In this document: positions 24,770-34,831 of the stretch, in pieces
How the letters are laid out: each line of letters begins with the position of its first letter
Position numbering within the stretch: position 1 is the first letter of the stretch
From: JBKQVT01 sp963804825
GTDB lineage: Bacteria > Planctomycetota > Planctomycetia > Pirellulales > Thermoguttaceae
Length of the DNA: 64,000 nucleotides
Direction: 5' to 3'
Assembly (NCBI GenBank): GCA_963804825.1
Contig: CAWDRV010000003.1
Coordinates: 1,488,001-1,552,000 of the forward strand
The notes under the pieces: generated by a model
The model's input: only the letters and a program-made list of their open reading frames with translations
Database searches by the model: none
Told to the model about the DNA's origin: nothing
Made by a program: the position numbers and the translations under genes

Positions 24770-25611
24770 TTGCGACTCCTCTTGATCGGTGACATTGTCG
24801 GCCGGCCGGGCCGCGAGATCTGCATCCGGGCCGTCCGCGGCCTGCGGATGGAGGAACAAATCGACCTGGTCGTCGCCAACGCGGAAAACGCGGCCGGCGG
24901 ATCGGGCCTGACCCCGGAAATCTACCACGAACTGACGGCCGCCGGCATCGACGGGATCACGCTGGGCGATCACGTCTACAAGCGGCGGGAGATATTCCCC
25001 ATCCTGCAGACCGAGCGGCGGATCGTCCGGCCGGCCAATTATCCGCCCGATGCCCCCGGCCACGACGTGGCCATCCTTCGGACGCAAAGCCAGGTCCGCG
25101 TGGCCATCTTCACCCTGCTGGGACGGGTCTTCATGCCGCCGGTGGATTGCCCGTTCCAGGCGGCCAACCGCGTGCTGGACGCCCTGCCGCCGGAGATCCG
25201 TGTTGTGCTCTTGGACTTCCATGCCGAGGCCACCAGCGACAAGCAACTGATGGGGCGTCACCTCGACGGCCGGGTGACGGCGGTGCTGGGGACCCATACG
25301 CACGTCGCCACGGCCGACGAGCAAATTCTGCCCGGCGGCACCGCCTTCCAGTGCGACGTGGGCATGACCGGCGCCCATGAGAGCATTCTCGGCCGGCGGA
25401 TTGACCGCGTCATGGAAACCACGCGGACCTTCCGTCCTACCCATTTTGAAGTCGCCACCACCGACGTGCGGATGTGCGGAACGGTGGTGGAATTCGATCC
25501 CGAGACGGGCCGGGCGGGGGGATCCGGCGCATTTGTGTGGACCAGGCGGCTGCCGAGCGGCTTGCCGTCCTGGCGGGCAAGGAGCCGGCGCACGGCCCGC
25601 GGAACGGTTGA
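24770..25611 (+). CDS. YmdB-type metallophosphoesterase (one frameshift near the 3' end)
   Basis: Family of calcineurin-like phosphodiesterases active on 2',3'- or 3',5'-cyclic nucleotides, linked in Bacillus to RNase Y function. Metal motifs: LLLIGDIVGRPGR, VANAENAAGG, GDHVYKRREI, LLDFHAEATSDK and VLGTHTHVATADEQ, with DVGMTGAHESILG. About 280 residues. No in-frame ATG exists. TTG 24770 (LRLLLIGDIVG) matches the family start, with TTG 24749 as an alternative. Near 25512 a run of six G hides a shift. With five G the end reads IRRICVDQAAAERLAVLAG and stops at 25611. Confidence 0.88.
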
Positions 25612-25707
25612 CAGGCGGGTTGCGGTTCCGTAACGCTTTTCCGCAAATCGCTCTTGCATGGCGGTGGCCTTCCGAGTATCTTCCGCCTGCTTTTCACTGG
25701 ACTTAGC

Positions 25708-26151
25708 GTGGCAGAGACGAGCACGTCCCGAACAGTCCTGCTTTCCGGCCGCTCTCGGTTAGGTTTGACCGTGCTGGCGCTCGGGCTAGCCGTGCTGTTG
25801 GGGGTGGCGAGGGCCCTGGAGCCGAGTCCGCAAGGCCGAGGCACGCACCAGCAGTTGGGGTTGCCGCCGTGCACGTTTGAGGCGTTGTTCGGCCGGCCGT
25901 GTCCAACCTGCGGGATGACGACGGCCTGGGCCTGGTTGATGCGGGGCCAGGTGGTGGCCGCATTGCGGAGCAACGCCAGCGGCGCGCTGATGGCAGTGCT
26001 TGCCTTGGCCGGCGTGCCTTGGCTGCTGGTTTCGGCGGCCCGGGGACGGTGGTTGCCCTGCACGCCCGGTCCGGTGGCAGCGGCCTGGATGGCCGTCGCG
26101 CTCGTCTTGATCGCATTGATTCAATGGGGTTGGCGATTGCTGGGCGGATAA
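25708..26151 (+). CDS. DUF2752 membrane protein
   Basis: About 147 residues with three hydrophobic helices (LTVLALGLAVLLGVARAL; MAVLALAGVPWLLVSAA; AWMAVALVLIALIQWGW). The family hallmark CPTCGMTTAWAWLMRG is present after PPCTFEALFGR. The conserved Cys pair suggests metal or redox chemistry at the membrane, but function is unknown. The start is uncertain: GTG 25708 is proposed, with TTG 25654 as a longer alternative. Confidence 0.75.
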   Translation: MAETSTSRTVLLSGRSRLGLTVLALGLAVLLGVARALEPSPQGRGTHQQLGLPPCTFEALFGRPCPTCGMTTAWAWLMRGQVVAALRSNASGALMAVLALAGVPWLLVSAARGRWLPCTPGPVAAAWMAVALVLIALIQWGWRLLGG

Positions 26152-26243
26152 GGGCCCGAAAAACACGAGGTGGAAGAACCCGCCCGCAGAACTTCCCGGC
26201 CCCTTGCCGGGTCAACGGCCGAATCATTCAAGGAGGAATTGCG

Positions 26244-26903
26244 ATGCGATGTCGCCCGTGGTGCTATGGATGCCTGGCTGCGGCCCTGAGCGCCGTGCTG
26301 CTGGCGGAGGCGGGCGGCTGCGCCCAACTCTTCGCAACCGTGGCGTATCTTACCGTGGGGACGGATCAGCCCGCCGAATATCCCGGCCTCAAGGGTAAAA
26401 AGGTGGTCGTGGTCTGTCGTCCCTTGGCCGGGCTGCAATATCGCGATTCCGTGGCGGCACGAGAGGTCGCCACCCAGGTTTCCCTGCTGCTGAAAGACCA
26501 GGTTCCCAAGATCAAGGTCGTCGAGCAGCAGAAGGTGGCCGAGTGGACCGACGAAAACACGTGGGACGAGTATCCGGAGGTCGGCAAGGCCCTCGATGCC
26601 GACATCGTGGTGGGCATCGAGCTCACCTCGTTCAGCACCTACCAGGGACCGACGCTTTACCAGGGCAGGGCAACCGCGTCGGTCAAGGTGTTCGATCTGA
26701 AGGACGACAACAAGGTCGTCTTCGCCAAGGACATGCAGCAGATCCTGTATCCCCCGGATGTCGGCATTCCGATTTCCGCCGAGAAGTCGGAGGCCGATTT
26801 CCGCCGCGAGTTCGTCCAGGTCGTTGCCAGCCGCATTGGCAGGCATTTCTACAGCTACGATCCGCATGACGACGTGGCCGTGAACGCGAAGGCCGGCCTG
26901 TAA
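26244..26903 (+). CDS. conserved planctomycete lipoprotein
   Basis: A 219-residue predicted lipoprotein: LAAALSAVLLAEAGGC gives the lipobox at about Cys26. The body has a Rossmann-like opening (GLKGKKVVVVCRPLAGLQYR), a segment VATQVSLLLKDQVPKIKVVE, and DADIVVGIELTSFSTYQGPT, resembling the envelope proteins of the LptE/GNA1162 type in pattern, though I do not assign it. ATG 26244 has an excellent AAGGAGGA site at 26230-26237. The stop codon is the first base triplet of a 143-bp palindrome. Confidence 0.75.
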   Translation: MRCRPWCYGCLAAALSAVLLAEAGGCAQLFATVAYLTVGTDQPAEYPGLKGKKVVVVCRPLAGLQYRDSVAAREVATQVSLLLKDQVPKIKVVEQQKVAEWTDENTWDEYPEVGKALDADIVVGIELTSFSTYQGPTLYQGRATASVKVFDLKDDNKVVFAKDMQQILYPPDVGIPISAEKSEADFRREFVQVVASRIGRHFYSYDPHDDVAVNAKAGL

Positions 26904-27043
26904 TTAGTTTCTGTTGCGGAAGGTTGGAAACTTGGTAGGGTGGGTCGAGCGAAGCGAGACCCACCATCTTTCTTTCGCGGATTTTGGTGGGTCTCGCTTC
27001 GCTCGACCCACCCTACAGGTGCTTCCGCAACAGAAACTAATTA
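26901..27043. repeat. 143-bp composite palindrome with two nested perfect inverted repeats
   Basis: Outer arms of 22 bp (TAATTAGTTTCTGTTGCGGA AG at 26901-26922 and its exact complement at 27022-27043) enclose inner arms of 32 bp (26935-26966 and 26985-27016, starting GTAGGGTGGGTCGAGCGAAG), with an 18-base loop. Both arm pairs are perfect. The element begins at the stop codon of the lipoprotein gene. It could act as a terminator and looks like a small non-autonomous mobile palindrome. Confidence 0.92.
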
Positions 27044-27049
27044 GTCGCA

Positions 27050-27098
27050 TAAACGGCGAAACGGGCAAACGGCGAAACGGGCAAACGGCGAAACGACG
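27050..27098. repeat. tandem repeat, 16-bp unit
   Basis: GGCGAAACGGGCAAAC repeated about three times, next to a family A palindrome (27101-27125) and the low-complexity CCTTCCGCCCTCCGCC. It lies 100 bases upstream of the sensor kinase. Confidence 0.85.
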
Positions 27099-27194
27099 TT
27101 ATCCGGAGGCTAACGCCTCCGGCTCCCTTCCGCCCTCCGCCTTGCCGCTTCTCCCCTGGCGTCGCCTTTGCGGCCGGCGTAAAATGGGGGCATC

Positions 27195-29051
<1,857 letters not shown>

Positions 29052-29168
29052 CGGGCCTCGTCACAACCGCTTCCGTCGATTCCTTCGCCACCGCAGGGCG
29101 GCCCCGCGGAGGCGCCTTGCCACACTTGCCGGGTAAGGTACGATTAGTAACAGAAAGGGGTCTCCACG

Positions 29169-29492
29169 ATGAACGATCCAAGTGAGAATCCGTGCGGCAA
29201 CGGCCCGGAATCGACCCCCTCGGAGCCAACGGGCGGGGAGTGCGGTCATTCCTGGGCCAAGGTCCGGTCGGCGGCCGACGCCGTGCGGCTGGCCAAGGCC
29301 GAGTTGCACAAGGCCCAAGAGTTCTATCATCGCGTCCGCCGGGAAACGTCCGACCGGGTCGAGGCGGTCCGCAACAAGACCGTGGGCGACCTGTTGGACG
29401 ACGCGATCGGCGTGGTCAAGAAGCACCCGGCGACGGGCCTGACCATCGCGCTGGCCATCGGCATCTTTCTCGGCCGCAAGTTGAAACGTTAA
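29169..29492 (+). CDS. DUF883/YqjD-like membrane-anchored protein
   Basis: A 107-residue protein with a charged, probably coiled-coil body (VRLAKAELHKAQEFYHRVRR) and a C-terminal helix with the family ending HPATGLTIALAIGIFLGRKL. In E. coli the YqjD/ElaB proteins anchor to the inner membrane and associate with ribosomes in stationary phase. It starts a three-gene overlapping operon with the next two genes. ATG 29169 has GAAAGGGG upstream. Function by analogy only. Confidence 0.75.
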   Translation: MNDPSENPCGNGPESTPSEPTGGECGHSWAKVRSAADAVRLAKAELHKAQEFYHRVRRETSDRVEAVRNKTVGDLLDDAIGVVKKHPATGLTIALAIGIFLGRKLKR

Positions 29493-29836
29493 TGGAAGAA
29501 CAGAGTCTGCGTGAGCTTCGCTTGCAAATCGCCCGCTTGCGGCGGCGGATCGACCACCACATTCGTGCGGCCGGCCAAAGCGGCCGGGAGTTGCTGCGGC
29601 CCGGCACGTACGTTCGCCGTTATCCCGGTTTCGCCATGCTGGCCGCCTTGGGAACGGGGCTGACGCTTTCCGCCGTTTGCGGTGCGCCGCGCCTGGGACG
29701 CCGGTTGGCCGTGCGACTGGTGCGGCGGGCCGGCGGACGGATCCGCTCGCGGTTGCGGCAAGAATGGCGGAAGTTCTGGGCCGCCGCGCCCGGGCCCACT
29801 CAGACGGCAACAACCGCCGAGACCGACCATGCCTGA
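29492..29836 (+). CDS. small basic membrane protein of the YqjD/YqjE operon
   Basis: A 114-residue protein, Arg-rich, with a predicted short membrane segment (FAMLAALGTGLTLSAVCGA) between a charged helix (LRELRLQIARLRRRIDHHI) and a basic C-terminal tail. The start overlaps the previous stop as TAATG, so it is translationally coupled. It occupies the place of YqjK or DUF3618-like partners in other bacteria. The family is not recognised. Confidence 0.65.
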   Translation: MEEQSLRELRLQIARLRRRIDHHIRAAGQSGRELLRPGTYVRRYPGFAMLAALGTGLTLSAVCGAPRLGRRLAVRLVRRAGGRIRSRLRQEWRKFWAAAPGPTQTATTAETDHA

Positions 29837-30251
29837 AGGTGAACGGCCCCTGTTGGCGGAACTTCGAGAGCAGATCGGCGCGGTCGTGGCCGACCTTGCC
29901 GAGATGCTTGCGCTGCGCTGGAAACTAGCGCGGCTGGAATTCCGCATCGCTGCGCGCTCCGTGCGGCGTTTGGCCGTCGCCCTTGCCGTAGCGGCCGTGA
30001 TGACGCTGACGGCATTGCCGCTGTTGGCCGCTTGGCTGGCCGAGGCGTGGGAGGGCCGGCTGGGGATCGGTCGGGGCGGATGGCTGGGGATTTTCGGCCT
30101 TGCCTTGGCCGCCGGCGGACTGGCGGTCGCCCTTCTGGCCTGGTGGAGTTTCCGCCGCCGCCGTTTCCGGGCGATGGCGGAAACGCTGGAGGAATGCCGC
30201 GAAGACCTGGTCTGGCTGCGGGAGTGGCTGGGCAAGAAGGACGAGTCGTGA
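29829..30251 (+). CDS. phage holin superfamily III / YqjE-like membrane protein
   Basis: A 140-residue protein with an N-terminal amphipathic helix (LAELREQIGAVVADLAEMLALR), two hydrophobic helices (AVALAVAAVMTLTALPLLAAW; WLGIFGLALAAGGLAVALLAWW) and a basic Arg run plus acidic C-terminal helix. This is the layout of DUF1469/YqjE proteins. It overlaps the upstream gene by 8 bases, completing a YqjD-x-YqjE operon likely linked to envelope stress. A family C hairpin follows the stop. Confidence 0.75.
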   Translation: MPEGERPLLAELREQIGAVVADLAEMLALRWKLARLEFRIAARSVRRLAVALAVAAVMTLTALPLLAAWLAEAWEGRLGIGRGGWLGIFGLALAAGGLAVALLAWWSFRRRRFRAMAETLEECREDLVWLREWLGKKDES

Positions 30252-30302
30252 GCCCGGGGATAGGCCGCAGCGCTGCGAAACCGCAAGCGACACCCGCCGC
30301 CC

Positions 30303-30334
30303 CTAAATCCCTAAATCCCTAAATCCCCAATCCC
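30303..30334. repeat. short octamer array CCCTAAAT (4 units)
   Basis: CCCTAAATCCCTAAATCCCTAAATCCCC between two convergent genes. This copy is not next to a start codon, unlike the arrays at 10079, 15890 and 36484. Confidence 0.9.
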
Positions 30335-30340
30335 TCGTCC

Positions 30341-31033
30341 TCACGCGTATCCGCTGTCCATGCCGAGCCGCATTTTCAACTCGTCGAAATGCTGGGCGTA
30401 ACGGTCGCTGGACGAATGGACGTGCTCGGCTTCGGTGACGAATTTCAACTGGTCGTCGCAGGCGACGCCCCGCTGGCGGAAGACTTCCTCGTACTCCGTC
30501 AACTGGTCGCCGTAGATGATCAGCAGCTTGTGCTCGTCGAACTGGATTTCCTGCGGGACGTAGGGATTGAGCACGGCCAGGCCGGTGCAGCCGTCGTTGA
30601 CCAGCAAGTCCTCGAATTCCCAAAGCACGCTCTTGAGCACCGGCACGTCGATGTGCTCGCGGTAGAGGTCGGTGTGTCCGTGGCTGTCGCGGTTGTGGCT
30701 CGTTTCCAGGACCACGTCCACCACCGAGCCCAGCGGATCCAACAGGTCCATGAACGTCTCGAAGAGCTGTTCCTTGGAGACGGCGGCCATCAAGACCGGG
30801 ACCGTGGTGTGGCTCTGCTCGTCGCGATACGAGTCGTGACGGTAGCCCTGGGTGGGCACGACCTGGAGGTCGTACGACGGGCGCACGGCGTCGGTGAGCA
30901 GGAAGCTGCCGTACCGGGCGACTCCCAGGTGCGATTCCAGTTCCTCTTCGCTGAGGCGCTGGAAGCTGCTGGTCCCGATGGGCGCTGCCCCCTCGCGGAA
31001 CACGTTGCGGAAAAATCGTTTCAGGAAGCCCAT
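30341..31033 (-). CDS. conserved hypothetical protein (230 aa)
   Basis: A 230-residue soluble protein with no signal peptide. It starts MGFLKRFFRNVFREGAAPIG and contains SFLLTDAVRPSYDLQVVPTQ, DPLGSVVDVVLETSHNRDS and YVPQEIQFDEHKLLIIYGD. The charged middle with conserved His/Asp (SHNRDSHGHTDLYREHID) might bind a metal. I do not recognise a family, although the sequence has the even composition of a conserved gene. Frame intact. It ends 7 bases from an octamer array. Confidence 0.7.
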   Translation of the reverse strand: MGFLKRFFRNVFREGAAPIGTSSFQRLSEEELESHLGVARYGSFLLTDAVRPSYDLQVVPTQGYRHDSYRDEQSHTTVPVLMAAVSKEQLFETFMDLLDPLGSVVDVVLETSHNRDSHGHTDLYREHIDVPVLKSVLWEFEDLLVNDGCTGLAVLNPYVPQEIQFDEHKLLIIYGDQLTEYEEVFRQRGVACDDQLKFVTEAEHVHSSSDRYAQHFDELKMRLGMDSGYA

Positions 31034-31484
31034 CTGCGCTCTCTATTCGCTTGGCAAACAAGGTTGGGGGATCAAGGGACGGCCAAGCCGGAACTGGGAA
31101 CTGTTTCTACATAACCGTAGGTCACGCTTTGACACCGGTGCGAGTCCGCGATTTCACTTCTTTGCCCGCGGCCGCATCGTGCCCGCTAGAAACGGAACAA
31201 CCGGTTTTCCTGCTACATTCCGCGATTTCGTCGCACCCCGACGCCCATCAGGGACCCTCGCTTCATGGCCCGGGGCAGACCATCGGCGCAAACAATCTAC
31301 GCAAGTCTACCACCGGTCCGGCGCCGCGGCGGACGCCGGCAGCCGAACGGCGAGAAATACTTTCCGGCGAAAGAAGCGCCCCTGCGGGCTGCGGCAAGTT
31401 TAGGAAGCAACACCAGCGGCCTTCGCTCCCCATCTCTTGGAAGAACCAAAAACACGGAGGGGACGCATCGCCCTGCGATTACGG
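31034..31484. other. intergenic region between divergent genes
   Basis: About 450 bases without a convincing gene in either strand. It has an AT-richer part at about 31105-31230 (upstream of the minus-strand gene) but no clear promoter there. No palindrome of the repeat families is present, which is unusual in this window. Confidence 0.5.
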
Positions 31485-31490
31485 TATAAT
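31485..31490 (+). promoter_or_regulatory. consensus -10 box only 7 bases before a start codon
   Basis: A perfect TATAAT in ACGGTATAATAGATTCCATG. If used, transcription would begin at or next to the ATG at 31498, making a leaderless mRNA. The -35 region is poor (GACGCA at about 31462). Confidence 0.45.
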
Positions 31491-31497
31491 AGATTCC

Positions 31498-32662
31498 ATG
31501 ATCGAACCCCGACACCGACTGAGATTCTCCGCGGCCGCGATCGCGGCGGCGCTGTGCCTGGGCTGCGCCGGCGCCGGCGCCGCGTTGGATCGAGTCACGA
31601 TTCGGGCCGCGACGGCAGAGCGTTGCAGCTCGAAGGCCGCGTCGAGGTCACCGCGCGAGACGGCGGCATCCTGTTGCTCGGCCGCGACGGCGTGCTCTGG
31701 CGCATCTTCCCCAAGGAAATAGTCAAACACACCCACGACGACACCCCATTCCGGCCCTTCTCGACCGACGAGATGTCCCGGGCGCTGAAGGGCCAGTTGC
31801 CCCGGGGTTTCGAAGTCTACAAGACGACGCATTACCTGGTTTTCTACAACACGTCGCGGGCGTACGCGCAGTGGTGCGGCGGACTGTACGAGCGGCTTTA
31901 CACGGCGTTTCGCAGTTTCTGGAAGCACAAAGGCTTCGACCTGACCGAACCGAAGTTCCTCTTGGTGGCCGTCGTCTTCGCCGATAAGCCGTCCTACGTG
32001 CGATACTCGACCCCGAATTGAAAGGCGCCGCGGACTCGGTCATCGGCTATTACAGCCTGGACACGAATCGCGTGGCCATGTACGACCTGAGCCTGACCCA
32101 GGGCGCCGGCCGTCGCAACCATCTGAGCACCAGCGCGCAGATCAACCAGGTGCTGACGGCGCCGGACGCGGTGCGGAACGTCTCCACGATCGTCCACGAG
32201 GCGACGCACCAGATCGCCTTCAACTGCGGCCTGCACACGCGGCTGAGCGATTGCCCGTTGTGGTTCAGCGAGGGGATGGCCGTCTTCTTCGAGACCCCCG
32301 ACCTGCACAGCGCCCGGGGTTGGAGCGGCATCGGCGCGGTGAACCCGATGCGGCTGCCCCAGTTTCAGCAGTATCTCCGCACCCGTCCCCGCGACTCGCT
32401 GCGGACGCTCATCAGCGACAACAAGCGTTTTCACGATCCGAAGCAGGTCGTCCTGGACGCCTACGCGGAGGCCTGGGCGCTGACCTATTTCCTCCTTCAC
32501 AAGTATCCCAAGCAGTACGTCGAGTATCTGCGGCTGCTCTCGGCGAAGAAGCCGCTCATCGACGACACGCCGCAAGAGCGGATGGCGCAGTTCGAGCATT
32601 ATTTCGGCGACTTGAAGCAGCTCGACGGCGAGTTCCTGCGCTACATGGCGAAAGTGCGATAA
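31498..32662 (+). CDS. DUF1570 peptidase-like protein (two frameshifts)
   Basis: An exported protein of about 388 residues. The signal AAAIAAALCLGCAGAGAA has a possible lipobox (LGC). The DUF1570 region includes YKTTHYLVFYNTSRAYAQWC, then DSVIGYYSLDTNRVAMYDL, the zincin motif HEATHQIAFN (HExxH) and PLWFSEGMAVFFE with the third-ligand Glu, as in gluzincins. It ends GEFLRYMAKVR. Frame breaks near 31608 and 32010 are each explained by loss of one G in a GG (CGACGG for CGGACGG; TCGACC for TCGGACC). Proteolysis is inferred from the motif. Confidence 0.82.
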
Positions 32663-32668
32663 GGCGAT

Positions 32669-32740
32669 GAGCCGGTGGCGTGAGCCACCGGATCGGGCGG
32701 AAGGCGGAAGGCAGCGAGCCGGTGGCGTGAGCCACCGGAT
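32669..32740. repeat. two palindromic repeats, family A (T/A variant)
   Basis: GAGCCGGTGGCGTGAGCCAC then CGGAT occurs twice, at 32669-32693 and 32716-32740, separated by GGCGGAAGGCGGAAGGCAGC-type sequence. Here the variable stem pair is T/A. They follow the DUF1570 stop. Confidence 0.85.
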
Positions 32741-32856
32741 AACGTCGAATCGCCGGAACGGCGAATGGCATCTTCGCGGCCCGCCTCACCCCCCGTGGCA
32801 CCACGAAGCGGCCCCCTCACCCCCGCCTCTCCCATAAGGGGAGAGGGGAGTAACCC

Positions 32857-34324
32857 TTACCCCGCCAGCAGTTGCCGCTCGACCTCGCGGATGGCGTCGT
32901 CGATCTGCCAGGTCCGCTCGGCGAGGTGCAACGGCATCCCGGCGGCCATCCAGCCGTCCACCCGCTTCTGCGCGGAGATCACCGTGCTGTGACTGCGGCG
33001 GCCGAAGAAATCGCCGATCTCGCTCAGCGCCGCGCGGGTGTGCTTCCGCGCCAGCCACATCGCCAGCATCCGCGGATGGCTGAGCCGCTTGGTCTTGCCG
33101 TCGGATTGCAGGCTGGCCGGCTCCAGTCCGAAGACGTCGCAGACGGCCTTCTGGATGTCGCCCAGCCGCACCACGCGGCTGTGCTGGCGGATCATCTCGC
33201 CCAGGGCCTCCTCGGCCAGGGACAGCGTGATCGGACGCCCGAGGGCCTCGCTGGTCGCCCGCAAGCGGCAAATGGCGCCGGAGATTTCCCGGGCGTGGCA
33301 GGTCAGCCGCGAGGCGATCAGCCGCTGGACGTCGGCCGGCACGTCGACGCCCTGCCGCTTGGCCATCTGGGCCACGATGCCCAGCCGCGTGGCATGGTCG
33401 GGCAAGTCGATGCGGCAGACCATGCCGCTGACCAGCCGCGTGGTCAACTCGGGGCCAAGTTCGGCCAGTTCGGCGGGGGGGCGATCGGCCGAGAAGACCA
33501 GTTGCCGCCCGTCCCGCAGCATCGTGTCGAGGGTGTGCAGCAATTCGACCTGGGTGGCCCGCTTGCCGACGAAGAATTGCAGGTCGTCGAGGATCAGCAG
33601 GCCGACGCCGCGGTACTTGCGGCGGAAGTTGGGCAGGCCGCTGCCGCGCAGGGCCTCGAGAAACAGGGTCGTGAATTGCTCGGCCGACAGGTAGATGGCC
33701 GTCTGGCCGCGGGCGCGCGTTGGGCCGCCGTCCAAATCCCTTCCAGAAGGTGCGTCTTGCCCACGCCGGTCGGCCCGTGAATCAACAAGCGGCGTGATTT
33801 GTCCGGGCCGCTGGGCGACCATCTCGGCGGAGACGAAGGCGAGCCGATTGCTCTGCCCGGTGACGAACGACGAGAGGGCGGCGAATTTTCGCCGCGTGGC
33901 GGGCGGCGGATTTCCGTGGGGCGAGGGCTGGCCGTGGGCCGGACTGGCCGGCTCGTCATGGCTTGCCGGCCGCCGCGTCGGCCGGGCTCGGCGGCCTCGG
34001 CGCTCGCGGCGACGGCGGCGGCTGCGGCCGCGACTGCAGCGGCGGCGGCGGTCCACGGTCGGCCGTCGCGTCGTCCACGCTGAACTTCAGCGTGGGGCAG
34101 TTGCCGAGTGTTTCCAGGCAGGCACTTTCGATCTGGCGGTGGAAGTTCGAGCGGATCCAGTCGCGGAAGAAGCGGTTCGGAACGCCGATGGTCAAGGCGC
34201 GCTGGTCCAGGCGGAACCACGTGCCGGTTCCGAACCAGAGGTCGAATCGTTCTTTTCCGACCTTGTCGGCCAGCGCGGCGCGCAGGCCCGACACGATTTC
34301 CATATCGTCCTTGGTCACTTCCAT
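32857..34324 (-). CDS. dnaA: chromosomal replication initiator DnaA (several frameshifts)
   Basis: Binds DnaA boxes and opens the replication origin. Domain I (DMEIVSGLRAALADKVGKER, LTIGVPNRFFRDWIRSNF), a Pro/Ala-rich domain II, AAA+ domain III with Walker A HGPTGVGKTHLLE and Walker B GVGLLILDDLQFFVGK, sensor regions, and domain IV with the DNA-binding helix-turn-helix in LARKHTRAALSEIGDFFGRR and SHSTVISAQKRV. About 485 residues. Breaks occur in domain II and on both sides of Walker A (about 33790 and 33720). ATG 34324 fits the family start. dnaN and gyrB are not nearby. Confidence 0.88.
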
Positions 34325-34768
34325 CCACCCCGGCGCGCACCCTCTCCGCTTCGACCCAACCTTCGTGGTAGGACATCGTCCCGTGTTGTCCGGGAAGAAC
34401 GCGGAAAAAAGGCGCTGGCTTCGACAGCGAGGGAACTGCAAAGGAATCCGTCAGGCGGACCAGCTCCCGGAGCCGTCTTGGTTCGTTTGTTTCCGTAACC
34501 CGATCTGCCTGATTGTAGCGTTGCCAGCAATGCTGTCAAAGGAGGTTGCGGCCTTGCGCGGCGAGATTTTTTTCCACGTCCGAGACAGCAGGCGGAATCA
34601 CCGGAAAATGCCGCGGAGTTGGGCTTCCGGCCGCGGCCGGAAAAGTTCGTCGCGTCGAGTTCCGGGGCGTGGAAAACCTGTTCAACCCCACGTCGCCCCG
34701 TGGCGGGTCGCAGGGCGCGAAAAGGCCGGAAAACAGCGGCCAAACCCCTTCCTTACGCGACTGATGGA
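34325..34768. other. dnaA upstream region, possible origin
   Basis: About 440 bases without a gene upstream of dnaA. It contains TTTTCCACG at 34570-34578 (after a run of T) and its inverse CGTGGAAAA at 34668-34676. Both match the relaxed DnaA box TTWTNCACA at 8 of 9 positions. Two boxes are too few to call an origin. There is no long AT-rich unwinding region, only a seven-T run beside the first box. Confidence 0.3.
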
Positions 34769-34826
34769 TAGTTTCCGCCGGTCAACGTCGCTTGCGAAAC
34801 CGCAAGCGAGCAACGGGGCTTCCGGC
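34769..34826. repeat. 58-bp structured repeat containing a family C hairpin (copy 1)
   Basis: AGTTTCCGCCGGTCAACGTC then GCTTGCGAAACCGCAAGC and GAGCAACGGGGCTTCCGGC. It matches 46899-46956 at about 52 of 58 positions. GCCGG and CCGGC at its ends pair, outside the inner GCTTGCG/CGCAAGC stem, so the whole unit folds into one long hairpin. Confidence 0.85.
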
Positions 34827-34831
34827 AAACA

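Noticed and set aside
25654..25707. TTG 25654 as the start of the DUF2752 protein
   Set aside because: It has no ribosome binding site and adds residues not typical of the family. GTG 25708 is preferred, although the choice is uncertain.
31051..31497. Upstream extension of the DUF1570 frame from 31051
   Set aside because: It would cross the perfect -10 box and has no signal sequence at its start. ATG 31498 begins a clear export signal.
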